From: CAYWMD01 sp964458575
Lineage (GTDB): Bacteria > Verrucomicrobiota > Verrucomicrobiia > Limisphaerales > JADLHS01
Assembly (NCBI GenBank): GCA_964458575.1
Contig: CAYWMD010000045.1
Span: 1-54,586, forward strand
Direction of reading: 5' to 3'
DNA: 54,586 nt
Below, in pieces: positions 8,231 to 18,148 of the stretch; position 1 is the stretch's first letter, and each line of letters opens with the position of its first letter. The notes beneath the pieces were generated by a model. That model had not been told where the DNA came from and did no database searches. It saw only the letters and a list, made by a program, of their open reading frames with translations. The translations under genes were made by a program, and so were the position numbers.

Positions 8231-11200
8231 ATGCCACGCAAAAAAGGAAGCAGCGGGGCGCGGGTGTCCGCCGGCAACGGCGACGCCATAGCCAGCTACA
8301 AGCATCCGGCCAAGCGGAAGAATATCCCGCCCGCCGGACTGGAGGCGCAGGGCGTTCTCAAGGACGCGCCGAAAATCCGTTACGAATACAATCCGCATTT
8401 GCCGCCGATGTTGCGCTCGGCGAGCGAGGCGAAGAACGCGGACAAACTCCCGGAACTTCTCGCCACCGCCCGCAAGCGGGCGCTCTCGGCGGATGAGGCC
8501 AAGCAACTCGCCGCAGCGTTACGCCGGCACGAGCCGTGGCTCGAATGGAGCGGCAAACGCGAGAAACCGTGGTTTGAAGTCGAGCCGGTCGCGTTGCACA
8601 TGCACGAGCGCGTTTCCACGCAGGCCATCCTGCGCGTGCTCGCGCGGCAGGACGTGCAACGCGATATGTTCGCCGACCCGCAATTGGATTACGCTAAGGC
8701 GGTCCAGTTTTACCAACTGGACGTGGATTGGGCGAACCGGATGATTCTTGGCGACTCGCTGCAAGTGATGGCCAGCCTCGCCCGGCGCGAAGACCTCGCG
8801 GGCCGCGTGCAGATGATTTACCTCGACCCGCCCTACGGCATCAAATTCGCCTCCAACTTTCAGCCTCAACTCGGCCAGCGCGACGTGAAGGACCGCGAGC
8901 AGGATTTAACTCGCGAGCCGGAAATGGTCAAAGCCTACCGCGACACTTGGACGCTCGGCATCCATTCCTATCTCGCCTACTTGCGCGACCGACTGGCGAT
9001 GGCCCGCGAACTCCTCGCCGACACCGGCAGCATCTTCGTGCAAATCAGCGATGAAAATTTGCATCGCGTGCGCTGCGTGATGGATGAAGTTTTCAAGCCG
9101 GAGAATTTCATTTCTGTCATCGCGTTTCGTAAAACAAGTAATCTCACGGACGAATTTCTTCCAACTTCATGCGATTTCATCCTGTGGTATTCAAAGGAAA
9201 GAAGCCGGATGAAATACCACCAGCTTTACATCGAAAAGACTTACCAAAACGTCTCGACTGACAGTTTCGGTTGTTGCGAATTTCCCGAAGGCTACTGGCG
9301 GCGCTTGACTACACCGGAGAAAGAATCTCCAGCCACGCTCGCAAAAGAATGGCGGCTGTTTGGTCTTGGCGATTTGACCTCATCGCACTTTTACGAAAGT
9401 CCAGCGTTTGATTTTGAGGGAAAGAGTTTCACGCCGGGCGGTCGGTATTGGTCAACTTCCATCGAAGGTTTGACTCGTCTCGGAAATTCAGGTCGCCTCG
9501 GAATCGTCGGCACAACGCTTCGCTACAAACGATTCTTTGCTGATTTTCCGGTAATGCTTTTGAACAGCCAATGGGAAGACACAGGAACAGGAACGCAAAC
9601 GGAAGATAGACTTTACGTTGTTCAAACCGCGCAAAAAGTCATCGAACGCTGCCTGCTGATGACGACCGATCCCGGCGATTTGGTTTTAGACCCGACGTGC
9701 GGCAGCGGCACGACGGCATACGTCGCGGAACAGTGGGGGCGGCGCTGGATTACGTGCGATACAAGCCGGGTGGCTCTGGCGTTGGCTCGCCAGCGATTGC
9801 TGACCGCGCGTTTTCCTTTTTTTCAGTTGCGCGAATTGACAGCCGAGGATTCGAGCCGAAACAAAGACGGAACGTGGATTGCCGAACTTGGCGAAGACGG
9901 CAAACCCACGGGCAAGCGGATGACGTTCCAATGCAAAACAGTTCCGCACATCACGCTCAAAAGCATCGCCCGCAATACATCACTTGATCCCATTTTTGCA
10001 AAGCACGAGCCAATTCTCGCAGCCCGGTTAAAGGAAGTGAACGCGGCGTTGAAGCGCGCCACGCCGGAGTTGCGCCTAAAACTTTCTGCCAAGCTTCTCG
10101 CCAAACAAAAGCGCGACGGAAAGAAATCCATCACCGCCGCCGACCGCCGCCGCTGGGAATTGCCGAAGTCCGAATGGCGTGAATGGGAAGTGCCGTTCGA
10201 TACCGACCCGGATTGGCCCAAGCCGTTGCAAGACGCGCTCACCGCCTACCGCGCCGCATGGCGCGCAAAGATGGACGAGGTAAACCAGTGCATCGCTGCC
10301 AACGCCGAAATGGAAGAACTGGTGGACAAGCCGGAGGAAGCCAAAGGCGTTGTCCGCGTCGCCGGGCCGTTCACGATGGAAGGCGTCATTGCGGTGGAGG
10401 ATGGATTCGACACGCCGATCACCGGCGCACCAGAAGCACTGGAAACTTTCGGCGGCGAGGCTGCTGAACTCGCCGTCGCCAACGCCGAAGCGCACCTGGA
10501 CAAAATCTTGCGCTTGCTCAAAGCCAGCGGCGTGGATTTCCCCGGCAACAAAAACATGAAATTCAGCCGCCTCGATCCGCTCACCGGCGCATCGCTCATT
10601 CACGCCGAGGGCGAATGGCTGAATGGCGACCAGAAAGAGCGCCGTGTCGCCGTCAGCGTCGGCCCGGAAGTCGGCAACATGACAGCCATGCAGGTCGAGG
10701 ACGTGATTCGCTCCGCGAATCGCAAAGGTTACGACGACGTTGTATTCGCCGCGTTTGGCTTTGACCCCACGGCGCAAGACGCGATTGAAGGCGGCAGCCA
10801 TCCGAAGCTGCGGCTGCACATGGCGCTAATTCGCCCGGACGTGGCAATGGGCGACTTGCTTAAAACGCAACCGGGCAGCCAGCTTTTCACCGTGTTCAGT
10901 GCCCCGCGCGTAAAAGGCCCGGAGAAACAAAAGGACGGACAATTCACCGTCGAAGTCGAAGGCATGGACGTTTACGACCCGGTTAGTAACGCGGTGTTCC
11001 CCAGCGAAAAGACCGGCAACGATTGCGTGGCCGCATGGTTTCTCGACAGCGATTACGACGGGCGGACGTTTTGCATCTGCCAGGCATTTTTCCCGGACAA
11101 GAGCAAATGGGACAAGCTGGCGAAGGCGCTCGGTGAAAAGGGGGTGGTTGAGGAAGATGCTTTCGCCGCGTTGAGCGGATTCAAGAGCCTGCCATTCCCG

Positions 11201-11308
11201 CGCCCGGCGCGTTTGGGCAAAGGCGAGCAGTGGCGCATCGCCGTCAAAGTTCTGGACTCGCGCGGCAATGAGGGCTTGCGCGTGCTGACGATGGAGGGTG
11301 GAAAATGA
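8231..11308 (+). CDS. type III-like DNA methyltransferase (Mod)
   Basis: A 1025-residue protein starting MPRKKGSSGA. It is a beta-class adenine/cytosine-N4 methyltransferase: the catalytic DPPYG motif lies near residue 199 and the S-adenosylmethionine motif DPTCGSGTT near residue 488, in the order typical of type III Mod subunits. The ~290 residues between them would hold the target-recognition domain. A long C-terminal region (about 560-1025) beyond the catalytic core makes it larger than common Mod proteins (~600-700 residues) and belongs to the larger 'site-specific methyltransferase' variants that pair with ~1000-residue helicase-nucleases. It is followed after 249 bp by the res gene and preceded by a structured leader. 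Confidence 0.88.
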   Translation: MPRKKGSSGARVSAGNGDAIASYKHPAKRKNIPPAGLEAQGVLKDAPKIRYEYNPHLPPMLRSASEAKNADKLPELLATARKRALSADEAKQLAAALRRHEPWLEWSGKREKPWFEVEPVALHMHERVSTQAILRVLARQDVQRDMFADPQLDYAKAVQFYQLDVDWANRMILGDSLQVMASLARREDLAGRVQMIYLDPPYGIKFASNFQPQLGQRDVKDREQDLTREPEMVKAYRDTWTLGIHSYLAYLRDRLAMARELLADTGSIFVQISDENLHRVRCVMDEVFKPENFISVIAFRKTSNLTDEFLPTSCDFILWYSKERSRMKYHQLYIEKTYQNVSTDSFGCCEFPEGYWRRLTTPEKESPATLAKEWRLFGLGDLTSSHFYESPAFDFEGKSFTPGGRYWSTSIEGLTRLGNSGRLGIVGTTLRYKRFFADFPVMLLNSQWEDTGTGTQTEDRLYVVQTAQKVIERCLLMTTDPGDLVLDPTCGSGTTAYVAEQWGRRWITCDTSRVALALARQRLLTARFPFFQLRELTAEDSSRNKDGTWIAELGEDGKPTGKRMTFQCKTVPHITLKSIARNTSLDPIFAKHEPILAARLKEVNAALKRATPELRLKLSAKLLAKQKRDGKKSITAADRRRWELPKSEWREWEVPFDTDPDWPKPLQDALTAYRAAWRAKMDEVNQCIAANAEMEELVDKPEEAKGVVRVAGPFTMEGVIAVEDGFDTPITGAPEALETFGGEAAELAVANAEAHLDKILRLLKASGVDFPGNKNMKFSRLDPLTGASLIHAEGEWLNGDQKERRVAVSVGPEVGNMTAMQVEDVIRSANRKGYDDVVFAAFGFDPTAQDAIEGGSHPKLRLHMALIRPDVAMGDLLKTQPGSQLFTVFSAPRVKGPEKQKDGQFTVEVEGMDVYDPVSNAVFPSEKTGNDCVAAWFLDSDYDGRTFCICQAFFPDKSKWDKLAKALGEKGVVEEDAFAALSGFKSLPFPRPARLGKGEQWRIAVKVLDSRGNEGLRVLTMEGGK

Positions 11309-11321
11309 AAGTTGGTTTTAA

Positions 11322-11523
11322 CGACCGCCCTCACCCCGGCCCTCTCCCCCAGGAGAGGGAGAATCGTATCGCAGTCGCTGGTGGATTCGCGCGCTCTGGA
11401 TTCGTCGTGTGTCACAAAGCGATGTCGCTAGTGGCGGCGGAGTGCGAACCGACAAACGAACCAAACGTGATAGACAATAGCTGTTCCCTCTCCCCGGGGG
11501 AGAGGGTCAGGGTGAGGGCGAGC
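11322..11523. repeat. MITE-like inverted-repeat element between mod and res
   Basis: Two ~38-bp arms face each other: 11322-11359 and 11486-11523. Each contains CGCCCTCACCC-type sequence and its own hairpin (CCCTCTCC ... GGAGAGGG). About 126 bp lie between the arms, with no coding content. A third CCCTCTCC/GGAGAGGG hairpin occurs at 25706-25736, so this is probably a genome-wide non-autonomous repeat family that inserted between two genes that are normally close together. Confidence 0.65.
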
Positions 11524-11557
11524 GTCCCACAAACTTCACTTCGTTGAGATTCGACCC

Positions 11558-14500
11558 ATGCCGGAAGTCCAAATTCCAATTCAGCCGGTCGAGAACCCGA
11601 TTCTTTGCTCGCCTTACAAAGAGCCGGACCAGCATTGGCTTTACGACACCAAGACCGGCATCCCGACGAAAACACCGGGACGCAGACCGGCAAGCTATTG
11701 GTTCAAGACGGAACGCACCGGCAGCGCGCAAATGTCATTGCTGGCCGAAGAAGAACGCGACGATTTACCGTTGGTCAACGCGCTGCGAGAGGACGTGAAA
11801 CGCTGGCGTGAGTCCGGTTGGGAAAACGCTTCCGAGACGACCAAGAAATTGTTGCGCCACTGGTGGCGAGAGGACCGCACGCGGCGCTTGTTCTTCTGCC
11901 AGATTGAAGCCGTCGAAACGATCATCTACTTGCGCGAAATTCTCGCGCTCGGAAAGAAGCCGCGATGGACACCCAAGCTAACGCTCGACGAGTTCAACAT
12001 GCTTGGACGCGGCCAGAATCCGCGCCCGCAGGAATGGATTACTAAAGTCGCGCAGCATCCCAAGCTTGCCGACATACCCAACGAGGCGGACGCAAAGCTG
12101 ATTCCCCGGTATGCCTGCAAGATGGCGACGGGCAGCGGCAAGACGGTTGTCATGGCGATGCTCATTTCGTGGGCGTTTTGCAATCGTGGCACGAAGCCGG
12201 GCGATCCGCGCTTTCCCCGCCGGGCGCTTGTCGTTTGCCCGAATCTCACGATCAAGGAACGTTTAAGCGTATTGCGGTCGGGCGACCCCAATAACTATTA
12301 CGAGAAGTTCGACATCGTGCCGTTCTCGCTCCGCCCGGAGTTGGCAAAAGGAAACGTCCTCGTTACAAACTGGCATTGGTTCAGCCCGGAATCGGAAGTC
12401 ATCAAAGTCGGCGGCGTAACAGTCGGGAAACTTGGCGCGGAAACGCCGGAGGCATTTGCCATGAACCGGCTGGGCGAATTGTGGGATACCGAGCCGTTAA
12501 TGGTGTTGAACGACGAAGGACATCACGCCTACCGGCCCGCGCCGCTCGCCAAAGACGTAAAACTCACGAAGGAAGAAAAGGAAGAACTTGAAGAAGCCAC
12601 GGTTTGGGTTTCCGGCCTCGACAAAATCAATGCCGCGTGCGGAATCGCCTTGTGCGTGGATTTGTCCGCCACGCCGTTCTACATTCACGGCAGCGGCTAC
12701 CCCGAAGGCTCGCCGTTCCCTTGGATCGTCAGCGATTTCAGTTTAGTGGACGCTATAGAAAGCGGCATCACGAAGATTCCGCGCCTGCCCGCGATTGATA
12801 ACACGGGCCGACCCGACCCGAAGTATTTCAAGCTTTGGGAACACATCACGCGCGACTTGAAGCCGGGCGAGAAGTTGAACGGCGGAAAACCCAAACCGGA
12901 GGTCGTTTACCGAAAAGCCGAGGATGCGTTGCTCACGTTGACCGGCGAGTGGAAGGAACGGTTTGACCAGTTGAACGCCTCGCAGCCGGGACAGGAACGC
13001 ACGCCGCCCGTGATGATTATCGTTTCCGACAACACCGACATCGCGGAGCATTTTCACCGGATGATTTCCGGCGAAGAAACCATCGAGGCCGACACGCCAG
13101 ACGATGAGGACGAGGACGAGGATTCACCGAAGCGAAAGAAGAAGGCCAAGGCCCAAAAGCACTACGGCAGCGGCATCGCGGGCTTCGACGAGTTGTGGAA
13201 TCGCAAGGGCGCGGAAGTCACGTTGCGGATTGATTCGGAATTGTTGAAAGTCGCGGAGAGCGAAGACCCCAAAGCTACGCGCAAGGAAGCGGCGGAGGAA
13301 TTGCGGAAAATGGTTTCTTCCATCGGCAAGCCCGGCGAGGCCGGCGAACGCATCCGGTGCGTTGTTAGCGTGAACATGCTGAGTGAAGGATGGGACGCCA
13401 ACAACGTGACGCACATTCTCGGCTTGCGGGCCTTTCAAAGTCAGTTGCTTTGCGAGCAAGTTGTCGGGCGCGGCTTGCGGAGGATGGATTACACCCCCGA
13501 CCCCAAGACCGGATTGCTGACGGCGGAATACGTGGACATTTTTGGCGTTCCCTTCTCATTGATTCCGTTCAAGGGTCGCCCACCAGGCGGAGGCCCGCCG
13601 CCCGAAGACCGGCCCAAACACGAAGTCATGGCCTTGCCCGAACGGAAGCAATTCGAGATTCGTTTCCCGATCGTCGAAGGCTACGTCGTTTCGTTGAAAC
13701 GCAATTTGGTGACGTGCAATGTCCGCAAAGTTGAACGGACAAAACTTGACCCGTGGACCACGCCAACCGCCGCGTTTGTCCGCCCGCAGGTCGGTTATCA
13801 AATCGGCCATCCGAGCGCCCACGGCGGTTTCGGCTTCGAGTTGGTTGACCGGCAAACCTACTACGAATCGGTTCATCCGCAGACGATTCAATTTGAAATT
13901 GCGCGGGAAATTGTCCGAACGCTGACTGAGGCGACGAACTCCGGGAAGGAAAAATTGCGGCGCGAAAGCCGCACCGCGCTCTTTCCCCAAGTGCTAGACA
14001 TCGTGCAGAGCTACATTCGTGAGCGCGTCGAGTTTAACGGACTGCATCAGTGTGAAATCGGGTTACAAACATACGCGCAACGCATTATCGGCTTGTTGAT
14101 CGCCGGCATCACACCGGACGACACCAAAGGTGAAGCCCCATTGCTGCCGCGATTGAATCGCTACAAGCCGATTGGCAGCACCGCCAGCGTTCATTTCAAG
14201 ACGGTCAAACCGGTGCAAGCGACCAGCGCGAGCCATATCAATTTCGTCGCGTGTGACACGCTCTCATGGGAACAGGCGGCAATGTTTCAACTCGAAAAGC
14301 TGGCGAAGGAGAACGTCGTTATTTGCTACGCCCGGAACGAGCGGTTGGAGTTCAACATTCCCTACGATCTTTACGGCAACCCACAGGTTTACGAGCCGGA
14401 TTTTCTTGTTCGACTGAAAAATGGCGTGACGCTGATTCTTGAGATCAAAGGCCAGCCGCACGACGACACGGACGCAAAGCACCAGGGCGCACGCCGTTGG

Positions 14501-14611
14501 GTAACAGCGGTGAATCATTGGGGCAGGCTTGGCGTGTGGGATTTTCTACCGTGCTGGAATCCGCAGCTTTTGCCGGCGAAGCTGGCGGAAGTCCAGGCCA
14601 CGACCAAATGA
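11558..14611 (+). CDS. type III-like restriction helicase-endonuclease (Res)
   Basis: A 1017-residue protein starting MPEVQIPIQP. It is a superfamily 2 helicase: Walker A MATGSGKT near residue 190, a DEGHH (DExH) motif near 318, and motif VI-like 'EQVVGRGLRRMDY' near 640. The C-terminal nuclease is of the PD-(D/E)xK type, with EPDF near residue 946 and LEIKGQ near 962. It resembles the large Res proteins annotated as BPTD_3080-family, from memory. With the preceding Mod it should cut DNA lacking the cognate methylation after ATP-driven translocation. An acidic linker (about 508-520, DDEDEDED) separates helicase lobes. No frameshift or missing catalytic residue is evident. Confidence 0.88.
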   Translation: MPEVQIPIQPVENPILCSPYKEPDQHWLYDTKTGIPTKTPGRRPASYWFKTERTGSAQMSLLAEEERDDLPLVNALREDVKRWRESGWENASETTKKLLRHWWREDRTRRLFFCQIEAVETIIYLREILALGKKPRWTPKLTLDEFNMLGRGQNPRPQEWITKVAQHPKLADIPNEADAKLIPRYACKMATGSGKTVVMAMLISWAFCNRGTKPGDPRFPRRALVVCPNLTIKERLSVLRSGDPNNYYEKFDIVPFSLRPELAKGNVLVTNWHWFSPESEVIKVGGVTVGKLGAETPEAFAMNRLGELWDTEPLMVLNDEGHHAYRPAPLAKDVKLTKEEKEELEEATVWVSGLDKINAACGIALCVDLSATPFYIHGSGYPEGSPFPWIVSDFSLVDAIESGITKIPRLPAIDNTGRPDPKYFKLWEHITRDLKPGEKLNGGKPKPEVVYRKAEDALLTLTGEWKERFDQLNASQPGQERTPPVMIIVSDNTDIAEHFHRMISGEETIEADTPDDEDEDEDSPKRKKKAKAQKHYGSGIAGFDELWNRKGAEVTLRIDSELLKVAESEDPKATRKEAAEELRKMVSSIGKPGEAGERIRCVVSVNMLSEGWDANNVTHILGLRAFQSQLLCEQVVGRGLRRMDYTPDPKTGLLTAEYVDIFGVPFSLIPFKGRPPGGGPPPEDRPKHEVMALPERKQFEIRFPIVEGYVVSLKRNLVTCNVRKVERTKLDPWTTPTAAFVRPQVGYQIGHPSAHGGFGFELVDRQTYYESVHPQTIQFEIAREIVRTLTEATNSGKEKLRRESRTALFPQVLDIVQSYIRERVEFNGLHQCEIGLQTYAQRIIGLLIAGITPDDTKGEAPLLPRLNRYKPIGSTASVHFKTVKPVQATSASHINFVACDTLSWEQAAMFQLEKLAKENVVICYARNERLEFNIPYDLYGNPQVYEPDFLVRLKNGVTLILEIKGQPHDDTDAKHQGARRWVTAVNHWGRLGVWDFLPCWNPQLLPAKLAEVQATTK

Positions 14612-14727
14612 ATCCGTGCCGATCAGCGGTTGGCACGTGGTGATGGTTGTTAAGGGATTGCGAACGGCTTATTCGTTCCACTCGATTGTCAATTGCAGGC
14701 CGTCGGTCCCGGTGGTTGAGGAATGAG

Positions 14728-15745
14728 TCAGTTCCCCAACATCTCCCGGGACATTTGATCGGATGAATCCTTCAGGCGACGAACCACATCGGGGTGAGCG
14801 TCAGCGACGTTATGTTGCTCGCCTGGGTCGGCAGAGAGATCAAACAGTGCCATGGCTTTGGGGGCGTCTCCGCCGCGCACCCCGGGGTAATCCGCGGGTT
14901 GACATTGCTCATAGGGGGCCAGCAGCGTAACGCCGTCGGGCGCACGGGGGTCAACCCAGCGTTCGGTGGAGGTTGCGGCCTCACGCCGGTCGTTAGCCGC
15001 CAGCAGATGCAGCTTCCACCGTTCATCCCGCACCGTGGCCAGCCGCTCTCCGCGTTGTCCAAAGATCACCTCATGCGGACTCTTTGCCTGTGAGGCGAGC
15101 AACGGCATGAGATCGGCCCCATCCAACTTGCGATCCGGTGGTGGCGCAATCCCCGCAACCTTCAATGCGGTGGTGAACACATCCATCATGATCGCCGGCT
15201 GCGCGCTGACATGACCGGCGGGAATCCTGCCCGGCCATCGGGCGATGAAGGGCACACGGTAGCCGCCCTCCCAAGTCGTGCTTTTCATGCCGCGCAATCC
15301 GCCAGTGCTTCCGCCAAACCAGGGACCGTTGTCACTGGTGAAAACGACCAGGGTCCGGTCATCCAATTTCAGTTCCTTCAGCGTGGCCAGCACCTGGCCG
15401 ACACTGGCGTCCAGTTCGGCCATGACATCTCCGTAAAGGCCCGCCCGGCTTTTTTTGTAGTAGTCTTCCGTAACGGCCAGCGGCTTGTGCGGCATGGCGT
15501 GGGCAAAGTAGAGGAAGAAAGGCTGGTTTTGGTTGCGCGTGATGATTTTCAGCGCCCGTTCGGTATAACGCCGGGTCAAGGTGGCCTGCACCACCGGGTC
15601 TTCAACAACCTGTTCGCCATCGCGGAGTTGAACGGGGCGCATGTCGTTGCTGTAAAGAAAGCCCAGATACTCCTGAAACCCGCGGCGCGTGGGAAGGAAC
15701 TCAGGCTTCGCATGGCCCAAGTGCCATTTTCCCACCATGGCGGTG
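14728..15745 (-). pseudogene. sulfatase, 5'-truncated (catalytic formylglycine motif lost)
   Basis: From about 15742 leftward the minus strand reads as a normal type I sulfatase: TAMVGKWHLGH, the metal-site neighbourhood FFLYFAHAMPHKPL, FTSDNGPW and a C-terminal 'FDLSADPGEQHNVA' region. Sequence homology stops abruptly before TAMVGKWHLG. The usual N-terminal ~100 residues, with the CxPSR formylglycine site and first metal ligands, are missing. The open frame does continue upstream to 16044, but that part is low-complexity shadow sequence. The product cannot be an active sulfatase. The break coincides with the start of a truncated plus-strand gene tail, so it looks like a deletion scar. Confidence 0.75.
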
Positions 15746-15877
15746 GGTGAAGCGACTATCAAGCAAACCGACACCGGCATTGAAGTCACCGTGCCGGCGG
15801 CGCAACGCGATTTGCTCGACACGATTGTGAAACTCGAACTCGACGGTCCGGCCACCGGCCTCCGGAAGTCACCTTGA
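15741..15877 (+). pseudogene. C-terminal tail of a glycosidase-like gene (possibly GH29)
   Basis: The plus strand encodes VGEATIKQTDTGIEVTVP, then about 26 more residues ending in a stop at 15875-15877. The pattern (Gln-Thr-Asp, 'VTVPAAQRD', 'DTIVKLELDGPA') resembles the closing beta-strands of alpha-L-fucosidase-type enzymes, often encoded beside sulfatases. No start or catalytic part is present. The tail begins where the sulfatase on the other strand breaks off. The family assignment is tentative. Confidence 0.4.
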
Positions 15878-16095
15878 TGTTGAGCGAACGAGTCCGGGCG
15901 CAACTTCGCACCACCACCGGAGCGCGGCTTGTCCCAAGCCGCAGCCGCCCGAAATGTGTTGGTGCGGCGGGTTGAGGACAACTCGCGCTCCGATGGAAAG
16001 GATGTTTCAGGGTGGTGGTGTGAAGTTGCGCCCGCGGGTGGCATCCCGCGACCTTGGCGATTGTTGATGAACGCGAAATGGAGCAGACTCCGGCC

Positions 16096-18027
16096 ATGAG
16101 CTTCTTTGCCAAGTGTCGGCTTTGTGGTTGCTGGATGGTTTTCTTCGCCTGGGTGACTCCGGCGTTTGCCGGCGAAACTGTCGCGCCGACGCCGTCCTGG
16201 GTCGAACTCCTCGACCGAGCGAAGTCAGATCACCGGCTCACAACCGCGCGTGAAGAATTGGTGCAATCCGCCAGGGAACTGCTCGCCAAGCCCATCGTCG
16301 TGCGGCGGGCCAAAAAAATCAGCGACGCAGACCAGCAAGAAAGGCCGCCCGATTCACGAGTTCAAAATCTCGAAGCCAGGAATCGCGAGCAGTACGCGCT
16401 GGCGCTGAATTCCTGTTCGACGGCATATGCCATCGAGGGGCAGTTGCCGTTGCTGGCGGCGGCCTACCGGTTGACCGGCGAGACGGCCTTTCACGACCGC
16501 GTGGCGGCGCAACTGGAGGAGGTGTCCGCCTGGTCGCCGATTCAGGTTTCCGGTTGGACGCTCCATTCGCCCAGCAATCGCCTGCCACCGGACGGAAATG
16601 ACGGCAATTGGCTGGCGACCGGCCCGGGCTTGCGGGGAATTTGCCTCTGCCTCACGCTGATGCCCGACGGCAGCCTTGACCCGGCGCTCATCGCAAAAAT
16701 TCATGCGCTGGCGGAAAAGGAAATTGCCGGGATCGTGGACGATTGGAAAACGAAACGGACTTGGTTCGCCCGGCGTCGCAACGCCATTTCGAATCAATGG
16801 ATGCTGCCGACGGAGGGACTGATCGAGGCGTGTCTCTTGTTGGGCCGGGAGAAACATCGCGCGGCCTACGAGTTTGGCGTGGCGAATTTTCTGGAAGCGT
16901 TGAACGCGCACGGCCTCAACGGCGAGTTTGAAGAAGGGTTTGCCTACGCGAGCATGACCTTAAGGTCCATGCTGCACGCCGCGCAAGCCATGGCGGCGGC
17001 CGGGGATCGTCGCGCAATTGATCACCCGTATCTCAAGCGATTCCCGACATGGTACATCCACAACCTCCAACCCGGTGACACGGCCATCAATTGCTTCGAC
17101 GGCGCTCATGCGCTTAACGCGATGAAGCTGATGCGTCCCTTGCTGTCGCTGGTAGTGGCTTGCGTCAGCAGTCCGGAGGCGATTTGGGTGTTGCGCAATC
17201 TGACGGACGGCCCGTCGAACGATTTGCCCGGCCTGCTCGCCCGCCCGCAATTCCGCGAGGAGAAGGGTACCGCTCCGGCGCTCTTCGCCCACTACGAGCG
17301 CGCCACGCGTGTCAATTGGCGCAGCAGTTGGCGCGACGATGCCGCGGGCGTTTGGGTGCGCGGCGGACACAAACTGGATCAACACGATCATCAGGACCGC
17401 GGCCATGTGAATCTGATTTGGCACGGTCGGCCCATTCTGATCGAAGCCGATACCTGCGCCTACGGCCACCCGCTCATCAACGTGGATTACAAGTCCGGCG
17501 TGGGGCACAACGTTCTTCAACTCGGCGCAAGGTATCCGGCCGATCCGATGCATGCTGGCAAAGAATGTCCACTGCCGGGCTGGCAGCAGCGCGGCGCCAT
17601 CGCGCCCATCACCGTGCGGCAGATCGATGCCAAAGGCGGCGATGTCATGGTGTCGTGCCAATCAGGCTACACCAATCTGGCGCGGTGGGATCGCCGGGTG
17701 CAATGGCGCGCGGATTGGTTGGCGGTGAATGACGATGTGGCGCTGTCCAACGGCAAGACCGACATCATTCTTTTCCGCTGGCATCTCGGCACAACCCAGC
17801 CAGTGAAAATCATCGAAAAGGGGAATCGTTTCGAGGTCGCCTGGCCGGCAGCAAAACTGACGCTCAAAGCCGACGCGCCCGTTGAGGTCACGCAAGTTCG
17901 TCTGCCGGATTACACGCTGGAGAGAGTACCCGGGTCAAAGGACAACACCCACACCTGCATCGTGGTGCAAACGCGCGAAACGCAAGCGACACTGAGGCTC
18001 GACACCGAGGTGCGCCGGCGCCGCTGA
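16096..18027 (+). CDS. heparinase II/III family polysaccharide lyase-like protein
   Basis: A 643-residue protein from the ATG at 16096 (MSFFAKCRLC). In-frame starts at 16078 and a TTG near 16054 are alternatives. A signal peptide runs to about 'TPAFAGE'. The N-terminal ~350 residues form an alpha/alpha-toroid of the alginate-lyase/heparinase type. The C-terminal half has the heparinase II/III beta-domain signature GGHKLDQHDHQDRGHV, with the metal and catalytic His cluster, then EADTCAYGHP. It should act in the periplasm or outside the cell on uronic-acid polysaccharides by beta-elimination; the exact substrate cannot be told. It follows the broken sulfatase/glycosidase scar, so it is probably the survivor of a polysaccharide-use locus. 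Confidence 0.82.
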   Translation: MSFFAKCRLCGCWMVFFAWVTPAFAGETVAPTPSWVELLDRAKSDHRLTTAREELVQSARELLAKPIVVRRAKKISDADQQERPPDSRVQNLEARNREQYALALNSCSTAYAIEGQLPLLAAAYRLTGETAFHDRVAAQLEEVSAWSPIQVSGWTLHSPSNRLPPDGNDGNWLATGPGLRGICLCLTLMPDGSLDPALIAKIHALAEKEIAGIVDDWKTKRTWFARRRNAISNQWMLPTEGLIEACLLLGREKHRAAYEFGVANFLEALNAHGLNGEFEEGFAYASMTLRSMLHAAQAMAAAGDRRAIDHPYLKRFPTWYIHNLQPGDTAINCFDGAHALNAMKLMRPLLSLVVACVSSPEAIWVLRNLTDGPSNDLPGLLARPQFREEKGTAPALFAHYERATRVNWRSSWRDDAAGVWVRGGHKLDQHDHQDRGHVNLIWHGRPILIEADTCAYGHPLINVDYKSGVGHNVLQLGARYPADPMHAGKECPLPGWQQRGAIAPITVRQIDAKGGDVMVSCQSGYTNLARWDRRVQWRADWLAVNDDVALSNGKTDIILFRWHLGTTQPVKIIEKGNRFEVAWPAAKLTLKADAPVEVTQVRLPDYTLERVPGSKDNTHTCIVVQTRETQATLRLDTEVRRRR

Positions 18028-18148
18028 TCGTTTTGGATTCCCGCTGGCCGCCGGCGAATCATGCCGGCTTGCCCTGGCGGGCGCGGTCAACAATCGGCGA
18101 CGCCCCGGACTTGGAGATTCGAGGTTTCCACTTCACTCACGCCAGTTC

